A stretch of DNA of 64,000 nucleotides from DASPMP01 sp035248725 (lineage in GTDB: Bacteria; Gemmatimonadota; Gemmatimonadetes; Gemmatimonadales; Gemmatimonadaceae). The translations under genes were made by a program, and so were the position numbers. The DNA is taken from positions 1 to 64,000 of the forward strand of contig DATFHG010000078.1 of assembly GCA_035248725.1 (NCBI GenBank), in the 5' to 3' direction. Shown here in pieces: positions 24,694 to 33,407 of the stretch (position 1 is the stretch's first letter; each line of letters begins with the position of its first letter). The notes under the pieces were generated by a model. The model did no database searches, had not been told where the DNA came from, and saw only the letters and a program-made list of their open reading frames with translations.

Positions 24694-25224
24694 ATGATTG
24701 GCACTTTCATTCTCGTCGCGCATCTGCTGTCCGCGGTTCCGTGTGATACGCCCCCGTCCGCCGCGCCCGCTCATCGTGCCCGGCCCAAGGCGGTGGAGGT
24801 GAGCGAATGGTACAGCCGCCGGCTCACCATCCATCGCACGTTGAGCTATGCGACCGTGCCGCTCTTCGCATTCCAATATGTAGCGGGCAATCAGATCTGG
24901 GTGAGCGGTGCCCAGGCGCCTGCGTGGGCGCGCACGGGACATCGCATCGGGGCCACGACGCTCGCGGGTGTCTTCACGGTGAATACCGTCACTGGCCTCT
25001 GGAACCTCTGGGACTCGCGGCATGCCGAGGCGGGACGCGGGCTGCGGTACATGCATGCGCTGTCGATGCTCACGGCCGACGCGGGCTTCACGTACGCCGG
25101 AGCGAAATTGTCGGAGCAGGCCGAGCGGAGCTATGACAAGCGTCAGCTGCACAAGGAAATCGCATTGTCCTCCATGGCACTCACGGTCGTGAGTGGTGTT
25201 CTGATGAAAGTTCTCAACAAGTGA
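24694..25224 (+). CDS. Four-helix membrane protein with a His at the start of each helix (possible b-type cytochrome)
   Basis: The 176-residue product has a signal-like N-terminus and four membrane segments. Each segment is preceded or opened by a histidine: His47 (TIHRTLSYATVPLFAF), His83 (GHRIGATTLAGVFTVN), His121 (YMHALSMLTADAGF) and His153 (LHKEIALSSMALTVV). Such regular placement recalls cytochrome b561-like proteins, in which paired helix histidines hold heme. I do not recognise a named family. It overlaps the next membrane-protein gene and heads a cassette with two Rieske proteins, which supports an electron-transfer role. Confidence 0.65.
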   Translation: MIGTFILVAHLLSAVPCDTPPSAAPAHRARPKAVEVSEWYSRRLTIHRTLSYATVPLFAFQYVAGNQIWVSGAQAPAWARTGHRIGATTLAGVFTVNTVTGLWNLWDSRHAEAGRGLRYMHALSMLTADAGFTYAGAKLSEQAERSYDKRQLHKEIALSSMALTVVSGVLMKVLNK

Positions 25225-25742
25225 TGGCGGTGGCCGCGTCGCTCGACGCCCCCCAGTCATTGGTCAAGCTGCTGCAGCCCTGGTCGCATGCCTACAGCGA
25301 CTCCAAGGTGCTGCCGACGGTGGTGGTCTTTCTGCACATCGCGGCGCTGCTGTTCGCCGGCGGGTACGCCGTCACGCTCGACCGGTTCACGTTGCGGGCG
25401 TTCCGTTCCGATCCGGCGACGCGGACCTCGCAGTTGCGAGCGCTCGCCGTCTCGCATCGCATCGTTCTCAGCGGGCTCGCTCTTTCACTCGTCAGCGGTG
25501 TACTCCTGTTCGCGGCGGACGTCGAGACGTTCTGGACGTCCGTGATCTGGTGGACGAAGGCCGGCCTGATCGTGTTGCTGCTCCTCAACGGCTACGGCAT
25601 CACGAGGCTCGAACACCAGTTGCGTACATCGACGGGCGACGGGGAGGTGGCGTGGCGCGGCCTGCGTCGTACCGCCGTCGCGAGCATCGTGCTGTGGTTT
25701 GCCATCGCGCTCGCCGGCGTCGCGCTCGTCAACGCCGGATGA
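25224..25742 (+). CDS. Second small membrane protein of the Rieske cassette
   Basis: The roughly 172-residue product has four membrane helices: VVVFLHIAALLFAGGYAV, RIVLSGLALSLVSGVLLF, WTKAGLIVLLLLNGYGI and a C-terminal one. Histidines occur in helix 1 (FLHIAAL) and at the start of helix 2 (VSHRIVLSG), again at positions that could bind heme. The start overlaps the previous stop (TGATG) and the end abuts the first Rieske gene. Family not recognised; it resembles the general CopD/DUF2214-like small membrane type. Confidence 0.7.
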   Translation: MAVAASLDAPQSLVKLLQPWSHAYSDSKVLPTVVVFLHIAALLFAGGYAVTLDRFTLRAFRSDPATRTSQLRALAVSHRIVLSGLALSLVSGVLLFAADVETFWTSVIWWTKAGLIVLLLLNGYGITRLEHQLRTSTGDGEVAWRGLRRTAVASIVLWFAIALAGVALVNAG

Positions 25743-25768
25743 GTGATCATTTCCATGAAGGTGTTGCA

Positions 25769-26242
25769 GTGAATTCGACCGACTGTTCTGGGTGCGCCTT
25801 GCACGGATCCTCGCGCCGCGATTTTCTGCGCGAGCTCGTGGGCGGCGCGTTTGCGTTTGTCGTCGTCAAGGGGATCGGCGGACGAACCGACAAACGCTAT
25901 CCCATTCCGTCCAGCGATACCGCCGTCATCGACAAGGATGAATCGGTCATCATCATGCGCTGGGAGAACCGTGTCTGGGCATTCTCGCTGGCGTGCCCGC
26001 ATCAGAACACGGCCATCCACTGGGAGGGAGACGAACACCGCTTCCAGTGTCCCAAGCATCACTCCCGATACCGTCCGGACGGCACCTTCATCGAAGGACG
26101 CGCGACGCGGGGTCTCGATCGTTTCGCCGTTCGCCGTGACGGAGAATCCGTGCTCGTCAATCTCGACGAGCTGTATCGCCAGGACGAGAACGCGAATGAC
26201 TGGTCGAGCGCGTTCGTCGAGCTGGTGGCGCCGGAGAAATAG
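25769..26242 (+). CDS. Tat-exported Rieske [2Fe-2S] protein without disulfide cysteines
   Basis: The 157-residue product has a twin-arginine signal (SSRRDFLRELVGGAFAFVVV) and a Rieske domain. Cluster ligands are Cys76 and His78 (CPHQNT) and Cys94 and His97 (CPKHHSRY). The extra cysteine pair that forms a disulfide in bc1-type Rieske proteins is absent, which usually goes with a lower redox potential. GTG 25769 is preferred because GAAGGTG lies six bases upstream; ATG 25739 would overlap the preceding stop. It would face the periplasm and exchange electrons with its cassette partners. Confidence 0.88.
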   Translation: MNSTDCSGCALHGSSRRDFLRELVGGAFAFVVVKGIGGRTDKRYPIPSSDTAVIDKDESVIIMRWENRVWAFSLACPHQNTAIHWEGDEHRFQCPKHHSRYRPDGTFIEGRATRGLDRFAVRRDGESVLVNLDELYRQDENANDWSSAFVELVAPEK

Positions 26243-26674
26243 ATGCCATGTGATGGCTGCCTGAATCGCCGCGAATTTCTCGTGCGCGCCGCGGCTGCGT
26301 CGGCCGCCGGCGCGCTGCTCTCCGCGTGCGGTGACGGAGAGATCGGCGGCACGCTCGCGCCGGAACGGCGGTCGGGTCAGCTGGTCGTATCCGTTGCGGC
26401 ATTTCCCGCTCTCGCGACCGCTGGAGTGCTCGTGAGAGTCGGGCCGTGGCAGGCCGCGAAGCGCACCGGCGCCGGCACGTTCGACGCATTCGACATGACG
26501 TGCACGCACCAGGGGTGCCTCACCAACATCACCAACGGTCAGCGCTTCGACTGTCCGTGTCACGGCTCGCGATTCTCCAGTGACGGCGACGTGCTGCGCG
26601 GCCCCGCGCTGTCGCCGCTCACGACGCTTCCTACCTCTTACGACGCGGCGACCGACCAGCTTACCATTGGGTAA
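26243..26674 (+). CDS. Tat/lipoprotein-type Rieske [2Fe-2S] protein with disulfide cysteines
   Basis: The 143-residue product begins with a twin-arginine signal (NRREFLVRAAAASAAGALLSAC), whose end also resembles a lipobox. The Rieske domain is canonical: Cys87-x-His89-x2-Cys92 (CTHQGC) and Cys104-x-Cys106-His107 (CPCHGSRF). Cys92 and Cys106 would form the stabilising disulfide seen in high-potential bc1/b6f Rieske proteins. It starts directly after the first Rieske gene, so the two different Rieske proteins are co-translated. No cytochrome b or c gene of the bc1 type is in the window. Confidence 0.9.
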   Translation: MPCDGCLNRREFLVRAAAASAAGALLSACGDGEIGGTLAPERRSGQLVVSVAAFPALATAGVLVRVGPWQAAKRTGAGTFDAFDMTCTHQGCLTNITNGQRFDCPCHGSRFSSDGDVLRGPALSPLTTLPTSYDAATDQLTIG

Positions 26675-27366
26675 TGCTGCTCGGCATCGCCGGCATGGTC
26701 GGTTCGGGGAAGACGACGCTCGCGCGCGCGCTCGCGTCGCGCTTCGGACTCCAGCTCGCCCTGGAGAGCGTCGACCAGGAAAATCCCTGGCTCGAGCCGT
26801 TCTATTCGAGCGCGGACGGCATGCATGCCTATGCGCTGCACCTGCAGTTGCACTTCCTGGCCACGCGGTTCGCGAGCATGCGACGCATGCGCGGACTCGG
26901 CGGAAGCTGGGTGCTGGACCGCACGTGGTACGAGGATGCCGAAGTGTTCGCCGCCGGTCTGCACGAGCAGGGATATCTCACGTCGGATGAATGGCAGCTG
27001 TATCGCCGGCTGTATGCCGAACTGTTGCACGCACCGGCCGCGCGCCCTCCGCGCCTGCTGATCTATCTGCACGCTCCGCTCGAGACGATCCTGTCGCGCA
27101 TCGCTGAACGCGGTCGGCCGAAGGAGCGCGACACCGAGCGTGGCTATTGGGAACAACTCCACGAGCGATATGCGCGCTGGATCCATTCCTTCCGGCATTG
27201 TCCCGTGCTCTTCATTGATGTGCGGGAATACGATCTCGGCAGAGAGCCGGCGCGCGCGGCGGAGGGCATCGCCGGCCGGGTTCGCCAGCGTCTGGAGAAG
27301 GAGCTGCCGCAGACCGAGCTGTGGCCCGCACCCGCGCAGTCCGGGCAGCGCGTGCTGACGATGTAG
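26674..27366 (+). CDS. Deoxynucleoside kinase family protein
   Basis: The 230-residue product phosphorylates deoxynucleosides in the salvage pathway if it follows its family. The P-loop is GMVGSGKTT (residues 7-15). The DRTWYEDAEVFA motif corresponds to the substrate-binding E/DRS-like segment, and a lid region (RIAERGRPKERDTERGYW) carries catalytic arginines. Base preference (dA/dG versus dT) cannot be read from sequence. Its start overlaps the stop of the second Rieske gene by one base, but the functional link with the redox cassette is unclear. Confidence 0.88.
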   Translation: MLLGIAGMVGSGKTTLARALASRFGLQLALESVDQENPWLEPFYSSADGMHAYALHLQLHFLATRFASMRRMRGLGGSWVLDRTWYEDAEVFAAGLHEQGYLTSDEWQLYRRLYAELLHAPAARPPRLLIYLHAPLETILSRIAERGRPKERDTERGYWEQLHERYARWIHSFRHCPVLFIDVREYDLGREPARAAEGIAGRVRQRLEKELPQTELWPAPAQSGQRVLTM

Positions 27367-27422
27367 GCCGAACCGAACTCGCAACATCGGGTATCACGAC
27401 GCAGATTTCTTCCCGGCGTCGT

Positions 27423-28268
27423 ATGCCTCGCACACCGCACACTCTCGTCCTCGCGCTGCTCGCGGCCGTCGCGTGCTCGGATCGAAAGCCCGCGGCCGCG
27501 GATTCCGATCTCACGCGCGATCTGGCGCTGGCCAACCAGCCGATCGCGACACCGCAGTTTCAGGACACGGCTCTCGGCGCTGCGCCCGAGCCACGCCACG
27601 CCGCGCCCACGCCGAAGCGAACGCCGACGACCCGTCGCGTCGCAACGACCCGCCAGCCGCGGCCGACACCGACGCCGACACGCGTCGAACCGTCGCGGCC
27701 GACACCGCAGCCCGACGAGGCGCCGGCGCCGCAACCGTCGCGCGCCCGAGGCATCCTCGCCGGCACCAGCTTTGGTCTCGTCACCAAGACGGCCGTCTGC
27801 ACCACGAACCTTCCTGGCGACAAGTTCACCGCGACGCTCACGTCCGACGTGCACGGCGAGAATGGCGCAGTGATTCCGGCCGGAACTACGGTAGTGCTGG
27901 AGGTTGCTTCCGTCACACCGGGGGACAAGCCCGAGAACGCGCAGCTTTCGTTGCGCCTGCGCGCGATCGTGCTCAACGACGAACCGCTCAACGTGGACGG
28001 CAGCGTCGATGTCGTTTCCGGACTCCAGCGCCACGAGGTTCCGCGCGACAGGAATGCCGATCGCAAGAAGGTGATTGGCGGCGCGATCGCGGGCGCGGTC
28101 CTCGGTCAGATCATGGGCAAGGATACGCGGTCCACCGTGATCGGCGCGGCCGCGGGCGGGGCGGCCGGCGCGGTCGCCGCCGCCGCGTCGAAGAAGTACG
28201 ACGCGTGTCTACCGGCCGGCGGGAATGTGCGCGTGACCACGTCGCAGCCCATCACGCTCGGCGCGTGA
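27423..28268 (+). CDS. Lipoprotein with Pro/Thr-rich linker and glycine-zipper region
   Basis: The 281-residue product has a lipoprotein signal (LVLALLAAVAC). An extended Pro/Thr/Arg-rich linker follows (about residues 55-115), then a beta-rich domain (GTSFGLVTKTAVCTTNLPGDKF to about residue 210) and a glycine zipper (GGAIAGAVLGQIMGKD, GAAAGGAAGAVAAAA). Glycine zippers of this kind insert in or lie against membranes in outer-membrane lipoproteins. The rest of the sequence is not recognised. It probably has a structural or envelope role. The stop overlaps the start of lhr. Confidence 0.8.
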   Translation: MPRTPHTLVLALLAAVACSDRKPAAADSDLTRDLALANQPIATPQFQDTALGAAPEPRHAAPTPKRTPTTRRVATTRQPRPTPTPTRVEPSRPTPQPDEAPAPQPSRARGILAGTSFGLVTKTAVCTTNLPGDKFTATLTSDVHGENGAVIPAGTTVVLEVASVTPGDKPENAQLSLRLRAIVLNDEPLNVDGSVDVVSGLQRHEVPRDRNADRKKVIGGAIAGAVLGQIMGKDTRSTVIGAAAGGAAGAVAAAASKKYDACLPAGGNVRVTTSQPITLGA

Positions 28269-31200
28269 GCGCCGGCGGCAGCCGCCGGTCCTCCTCCGGC
28301 GCCGGCGCGCTGCGTCGTTTCCATCCCATCGTCCGCGACTGGTTTCGCGAGACGCTGGGCCAGCCGAGCGCACCGCAGCAGAAAGGGTGGCCAGCGATCG
28401 CCAAGGGCGATCACACACTGATTCTCGCCCCCACCGGTACCGGCAAGACGCTGGCGGCTTTTCTCTGGGAACTGAACGCCCTGATTCGCGACGGCCTCGA
28501 CACGCCGCTCGCGAACTCCGTGTACCTGCTGTACGTGTCGCCGCTCAAGGCGCTCAACAACGACATCCAGCGCAACCTCGAGGTGCCGCTGGCTGAGCTG
28601 CAACAGCGGTTCGGCGCAGCAGGGGAAAAATTTCCGGAGATTCGCGTCGCGGTGCGCACCGGCGATACGCCGGCATCGGCGCGCGCGCGCATGCTCCGCA
28701 AGGCGCCGCACGTCCTCATCACCACGCCGGAATCGCTCCACATCATGCTCACGACCGTGCGGGGCCGCGGGATGTTCGCCGGCGTCCGTGCGGTCATCGT
28801 CGACGAGATCCACGCCCTGGCCGGCACCAAACGCGGCGCGCACCTCGCGCTCACGCTCGAGCGCCTCGAACATGAATGCCGGAACGTCCCGCAGCGCATC
28901 GGCCTGAGCGCCACACAGAAGCCGCTCGACGAGATCGCGCGCTTCCTCGGCGGCATGCAGCAGCGACGGGACGACAGGCACGTGCCGGCGAGACCCGTCA
29001 CGATCGTGGATTGCGGCCTGGTCAAGAAGATGGAGGTGAGCGTGCGCTCACCGGTCGAGGACCTGGGCCGTGTCGGTGGCACGATCTGGCCATCAGTCGC
29101 GCCATTGGTGCTCACCGAGGTACGAAAGAACCGCACGACCCTGATCTTCGTGAACAATCGCGCGCAGGCCGAGAAGATGGCCGCGCGCCTGAATCACCTG
29201 GCGCAAGAGGAGATCGCGCTGCCCTATCACGGTTCGCTGTCGCGCGAGCGGCGTCTCGGACTCGAGCGATCGCTGAAAGCGGGACAGGTACGCGCGCTCG
29301 TCAGCACGAGCGCTCTCGAGCTGGGCATCGACATCGGCAGCGTCGACCTCGTGCTCCAGCTGCAGAGCCCAAAGCGCGTCGCGTCGGGCTTGCAGCGCGT
29401 CGGACGCGCCGGCCATTCGCTCACCGCCATCAGCCGCGGCGTCTTCGTGCCCACGTTTCGGGACGACGGGATGGAGATGCTTGCCATCGTGCGCGCGATG
29501 CGCGAGGGCGACGTCGAACCAACACGCGTGGTGCAGAATGCGCTGGATGTTCTGGCGCAGGTGATCGTGGCCGCGACGGCGATAGAGGACTGGACCAGCG
29601 CCGATCTGTTCGCGCTCGTTCGCCGCGCCTACCCGTATCACCGTCTCACGCGCGAAGCGTTCGACGAAGTTCTCGCGATGCTGGCTGGCAAATATCCCAG
29701 CGACGTCGCCGCCGAGCTCGACGCCCGCGTGACGTGGGATCGCATCAGCGACCGCATCACCGCGACGCGTGCGTCGCGGCTGGTTGCTGTGGTCAACGGC
29801 GGCACGATTCCGGATCGCGGCTTGTACACGGTGAACCTGCCCGATCGCTCGCGACTCGGTGAGCTGGACGAAGAGTTCGTGCACGAGACGCGCGTGGGTG
29901 ATGTCTTTCAGCTCGGCTCCAGCACGTGGCGCGTCCAGAGTATCGAGCACGACCGCGTCATCGTCGTCCCGGCGCCCGGCGTGCCGGCGCGCATGCCCTT
30001 CTGGCACGGCGAGTACGGCGCGCGGTCCCCGCACCTCACGACTCGCGTCGGCGAGCTGCGACGCGAGCTGGTCGCGGTCGAAGACGATGCTGCGATCGCG
30101 GCGCTGGCGACGGCGTACGGATGCGACGAAGCGACGGCGCGTTCATTGGCGCGCTATGCGCACGAGCAGCGCGCGGCGACAGGGGTGGTCCCCGACGATC
30201 GCGTGCTGATCGCCGAACATTTTCGCGATGACGTGGGCAGCGTCCGCATCGTGCTCCACGCCCCGTTCGGCGGACGGATCAATGCACCATGGGCGATGGC
30301 GCTCGCGCAGCGTTTCCGTGAAGCATTGCCGTCCGGTGGCGTCGACATCCAGGTGCAGACCACGGACGACGGCATCATGCTCCGCCTTCCGCAGCTCGAC
30401 GGCCCGCCGCCGATGCAACTGCTGCACGGCATGTCGCCCGACGAGGCGACACAGCGCATCACGCAGGAAGTGGGATCGTCCTCCCTGTTCGGCGCGCGCT
30501 TTCGAATGAACGCGGCCCGCGCGCTGCTGCTGCCGCGCGGCAACCCGCGCAGGCGGATGCCTCTCTGGCTGCAGCGGCTGAAATCCCAGGATCTGCTCGA
30601 GGCGGTGCGGGAATTCCCGTCCTTCCCGATCCTGGTGGAGACGTACCGTGATGTGTTGCAGGATGCGTTCGATCTCTCGGCCATGCGCGATGTGTTGACC
30701 CGCATCGAACGGGGCGAGATCGCGATTCGTGCGGTGGCCACGGACGTGCCGTCGCCGATGGCGCTGTCGCTCCAGTTCGGATTCGTGATGGACTGGATGT
30801 ACGCGGACGACACGCCGCGGGCCGAACGGCAGGCGGCGCTCCTCTCTCTCGATACCGCGTTGCTCGAGGATCTGCTCGGCACGCCCGGCGAGCTGGAAGG
30901 ACATCTCGGCGCCGCGCTGGCCGAGGTCGTGGCTCGCCGTCGGGGCACGGAGCCCTCGCGTCGCGCGCGAACGGCTGACGAGCTCTCACTGCTGCTCGAC
31001 CGAGCCGGCGATCTCACGATCGAGGAGCTGCGCGAACGCGTGAGCGATGAGGCCGCGGGCGATCCGGTGGCGGAGCTGCTCGCTGGTGGACGCGCGATCA
31101 TCGCGGAGATACCGGCTGCCGGCCATGCCGCTTCGCGCGTGGTGCTCGTGGAATCGATGCCGCGGTATCTGTCCGCGTTTCCGGGACTGGCCGCGCCCGA

Positions 31201-32860
31201 CAGCGTGCCCGCGCCATTCCGCGTCGGCTCGCTCACGAAGGGTGCGGCACGTCGTGAAGTGCTCGCGCGATTTCTCGCCCTTGCCGGGCCGGTGACCGTC
31301 GATGACGTCCTGGAACGGTACGACTTCGAGCGGAGCTGGGTCGCTGAACGCCTCGACGAGCTGACGGCGCGTGGTACGCTGGTGCGCGGGCGCTTCTCGC
31401 TGCCCGGATACGAAAGCGCGCTGCGCTGGTGTACGCGTCGACTGGTGGAACAGGCTCGTCGGCGCGCGCTCGCGGCGGCGCGGCGGGACGTGGAGGCCGT
31501 CGACTTCACCACGTTCGCGCGATTCATGTTGCGTTGGCAGCATCTGGCGCCCGATACACGCTACGACGCAGCCGGCGTCGCCGCCGTCATGCGGCAGCTG
31601 TACGGTATCGCGCGGCCGCCGCTCGCGTGGGAGACCGAGTACCTCGCCGCGCGCGTCGACGACGCCGTACGGGGCGCGCTCTCGCAACTCGGTGCCACCG
31701 GGGAGATGACGTGGGCGGGCGAGGGCAGCAGCGACGGTCCCGGTGATCGTGCGTTCGCGCGCCTGCGCGCCGTGCGATTTCTTCGACGCGGTACGGAGCG
31801 CGCGTGGCTCGCGCCGATGAGCACGCCGGATCTGTCGCCAAGGGCGGCCAGCGTGCTCGAGGCGCTGCGCCAACGGGGCGCGTTGTTCTTCTTCGAGCTG
31901 CAGCAGGCGACGAAACTTGGCACCAACAGTGTGCGAGATGCGCTGCTCGAGCTGGTGGTCGCCGGCCTCCTGACGAACGACACCGTGGAGGCACTGCAAC
32001 AGGTGGCGCGCTGGCGGCCGATGTTCCAGGATCGCGGCGAGCAGCCCGATCCCGCGCGCTGGCTTCCGGCGGACTTCGTTCCGTCGCCCGATCGGCCAGT
32101 GGTACAGCGTCGCGTGAATGTGCGCCGTCTGCCGAAATGGGAGCGACCCGATCGCGAAGGCGGCGATACCGCATGGCCCGGTCGCTGGTCGGTGCTGGAT
32201 CGCGGCGCATCCATCGACCGCTCTTCGGAGGAAGCCGACGTCGATCTCGCACGACTCGTCGCGCAACAATGGCTCGAGCGGTACGGCGTCGTGTCGCGCG
32301 AGTGGTGGCGCAGGGAACGTCCGCCGATCTCCTGGCGATCGGTGTATCGCGAGCTGCGACGCATGGAGCTCCGCGGCGACGTGCGCCGCGGCTACTTCGT
32401 GACCGGCCTGTCGGGCGCGCAGTTCGCGCTGCCCGCGGCGGTCGAACAGCTGCGCGCCGCCGCCACGGACGACCAGGCGCTCGTCATCATGGCGTCGAGC
32501 GATCCTGCGAACGTGTGGACCCTGCCGTCACACGGCGACAGCAGTTCGACGTCCGACACGTTCGCGCGGCCGCGTGCCGCGCGTGCTCTGCTTGTGTTGC
32601 GCGGTGGTCGCGTGGTGCTTACGGCCGACGCGCACGGCCGTGCCGTCCTGGTTCGTCCTGGAGAAACCTCCACGGAGGTCACGGAGTCCGTCCGTCTGCT
32701 CCTACGGCATCTGGCTGCCCGACGTGCCAGGGACATCGTGGTCGAGACCATCGACGGCGGGCCGGCAGCCACGAGTCCGTGGGCAGCGGCATTTCAAGCC
32801 GCGGGCCTTCGCCTCACGAGCGCGGGCCTGCGTCATTACGCTTCATTCGAACGCCGCTGA
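28265..32860 (+). CDS. lhr: Lhr, large helicase-related ATP-dependent helicase (full length)
   Basis: Lhr is a superfamily 2 DNA/RNA helicase implicated in DNA repair. The 1531-residue product matches the length of E. coli Lhr (1538 aa), larger than the Lhr-core form found with ligases. Walker A is APTGTGKT (about residues 55-62), the DEIH box lies near 180 (DEIHALAGTKRG), and motif VI is QRVGRAGHS. The Lhr-specific winged-helix and beta-barrel parts follow, then the long C-terminal domain. GTG 28265 is used: it overlaps the lipoprotein stop, and the open frame upstream is only an out-of-frame reading of that gene. Confidence 0.95.
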   Translation: MSAGGSRRSSSGAGALRRFHPIVRDWFRETLGQPSAPQQKGWPAIAKGDHTLILAPTGTGKTLAAFLWELNALIRDGLDTPLANSVYLLYVSPLKALNNDIQRNLEVPLAELQQRFGAAGEKFPEIRVAVRTGDTPASARARMLRKAPHVLITTPESLHIMLTTVRGRGMFAGVRAVIVDEIHALAGTKRGAHLALTLERLEHECRNVPQRIGLSATQKPLDEIARFLGGMQQRRDDRHVPARPVTIVDCGLVKKMEVSVRSPVEDLGRVGGTIWPSVAPLVLTEVRKNRTTLIFVNNRAQAEKMAARLNHLAQEEIALPYHGSLSRERRLGLERSLKAGQVRALVSTSALELGIDIGSVDLVLQLQSPKRVASGLQRVGRAGHSLTAISRGVFVPTFRDDGMEMLAIVRAMREGDVEPTRVVQNALDVLAQVIVAATAIEDWTSADLFALVRRAYPYHRLTREAFDEVLAMLAGKYPSDVAAELDARVTWDRISDRITATRASRLVAVVNGGTIPDRGLYTVNLPDRSRLGELDEEFVHETRVGDVFQLGSSTWRVQSIEHDRVIVVPAPGVPARMPFWHGEYGARSPHLTTRVGELRRELVAVEDDAAIAALATAYGCDEATARSLARYAHEQRAATGVVPDDRVLIAEHFRDDVGSVRIVLHAPFGGRINAPWAMALAQRFREALPSGGVDIQVQTTDDGIMLRLPQLDGPPPMQLLHGMSPDEATQRITQEVGSSSLFGARFRMNAARALLLPRGNPRRRMPLWLQRLKSQDLLEAVREFPSFPILVETYRDVLQDAFDLSAMRDVLTRIERGEIAIRAVATDVPSPMALSLQFGFVMDWMYADDTPRAERQAALLSLDTALLEDLLGTPGELEGHLGAALAEVVARRRGTEPSRRARTADELSLLLDRAGDLTIEELRERVSDEAAGDPVAELLAGGRAIIAEIPAAGHAASRVVLVESMPRYLSAFPGLAAPDSVPAPFRVGSLTKGAARREVLARFLALAGPVTVDDVLERYDFERSWVAERLDELTARGTLVRGRFSLPGYESALRWCTRRLVEQARRRALAAARRDVEAVDFTTFARFMLRWQHLAPDTRYDAAGVAAVMRQLYGIARPPLAWETEYLAARVDDAVRGALSQLGATGEMTWAGEGSSDGPGDRAFARLRAVRFLRRGTERAWLAPMSTPDLSPRAASVLEALRQRGALFFFELQQATKLGTNSVRDALLELVVAGLLTNDTVEALQQVARWRPMFQDRGEQPDPARWLPADFVPSPDRPVVQRRVNVRRLPKWERPDREGGDTAWPGRWSVLDRGASIDRSSEEADVDLARLVAQQWLERYGVVSREWWRRERPPISWRSVYRELRRMELRGDVRRGYFVTGLSGAQFALPAAVEQLRAAATDDQALVIMASSDPANVWTLPSHGDSSSTSDTFARPRAARALLVLRGGRVVLTADAHGRAVLVRPGETSTEVTESVRLLLRHLAARRARDIVVETIDGGPAATSPWAAAFQAAGLRLTSAGLRHYASFERR

Positions 32861-32864
32861 CCCC

Positions 32865-33398
32865 ATGACCGCGATCGATCCTCGCTATCCCGTCGGACGT
32901 TTCACGCGGCCTGCCGCGCTTTCCCCGGGCGAGCGCAACGCTGCGATCGACGTGCTGGATCGCGCACCTCAGGACATGCGCGTCGCGGTCTTCGGTCTCA
33001 GTGATGCGCAACTCGACACACCGTACCGCGACGGCGGCTGGACGGTTCGGCAGGTGGTGCACCATGTGCCGGACAGTCACATGAATGCCTACGTGCGCTG
33101 CAAGCTGGCGCTGACGGAAGACACGCCGACGATCAAACCGTACGACGAAGCGAAATGGGCGGAGCTCGAGGACGGCAGGAGTCCGATGGTCGAAGAGTCG
33201 CTATCGCTCCTCGAGTCGCTGCACGCGCGCTGGGTGTACCTGTTGCGTCGTCTGCAGCCCGCTGATTTTGCGCGGCTGCTCACGCATCCCGAGTGGACGA
33301 CGCCGATGTCGATCGACGTCGTCCTCGCGCTCTATGCGTGGCACTCGCGCCACCACACCGCCCACATCACCGAGTTGCGTAGACGGAACGGTTGGTAG
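32865..33398 (+). CDS. DinB/YfiT-type putative metal-dependent hydrolase
   Basis: The 177-residue four-helix-bundle protein belongs to the DinB superfamily. It starts like YfiT (DPRYPVGRF) and shows WTVRQVVHHVPDSHMN plus a C-terminal WHSRHHTAHITELRRRNGW. These three His-bearing segments supply the metal site of the fold. Bacillus YfiT is a related hydrolase of unknown substrate, and family members include thiol S-transferases acting with bacillithiol or mycothiol. It follows lhr by four bases and converges with the M28 gene, 9 bases away. Confidence 0.85.
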   Translation: MTAIDPRYPVGRFTRPAALSPGERNAAIDVLDRAPQDMRVAVFGLSDAQLDTPYRDGGWTVRQVVHHVPDSHMNAYVRCKLALTEDTPTIKPYDEAKWAELEDGRSPMVEESLSLLESLHARWVYLLRRLQPADFARLLTHPEWTTPMSIDVVLALYAWHSRHHTAHITELRRRNGW

Positions 33399-33407
33399 TG
33401 GGCCGAC

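Noticed and set aside
27473..28264. Extension of lhr upstream by about 260 residues
   Set aside because: That stretch is an out-of-frame, Arg-rich reading of the lipoprotein gene; homology to Lhr starts near 28265.
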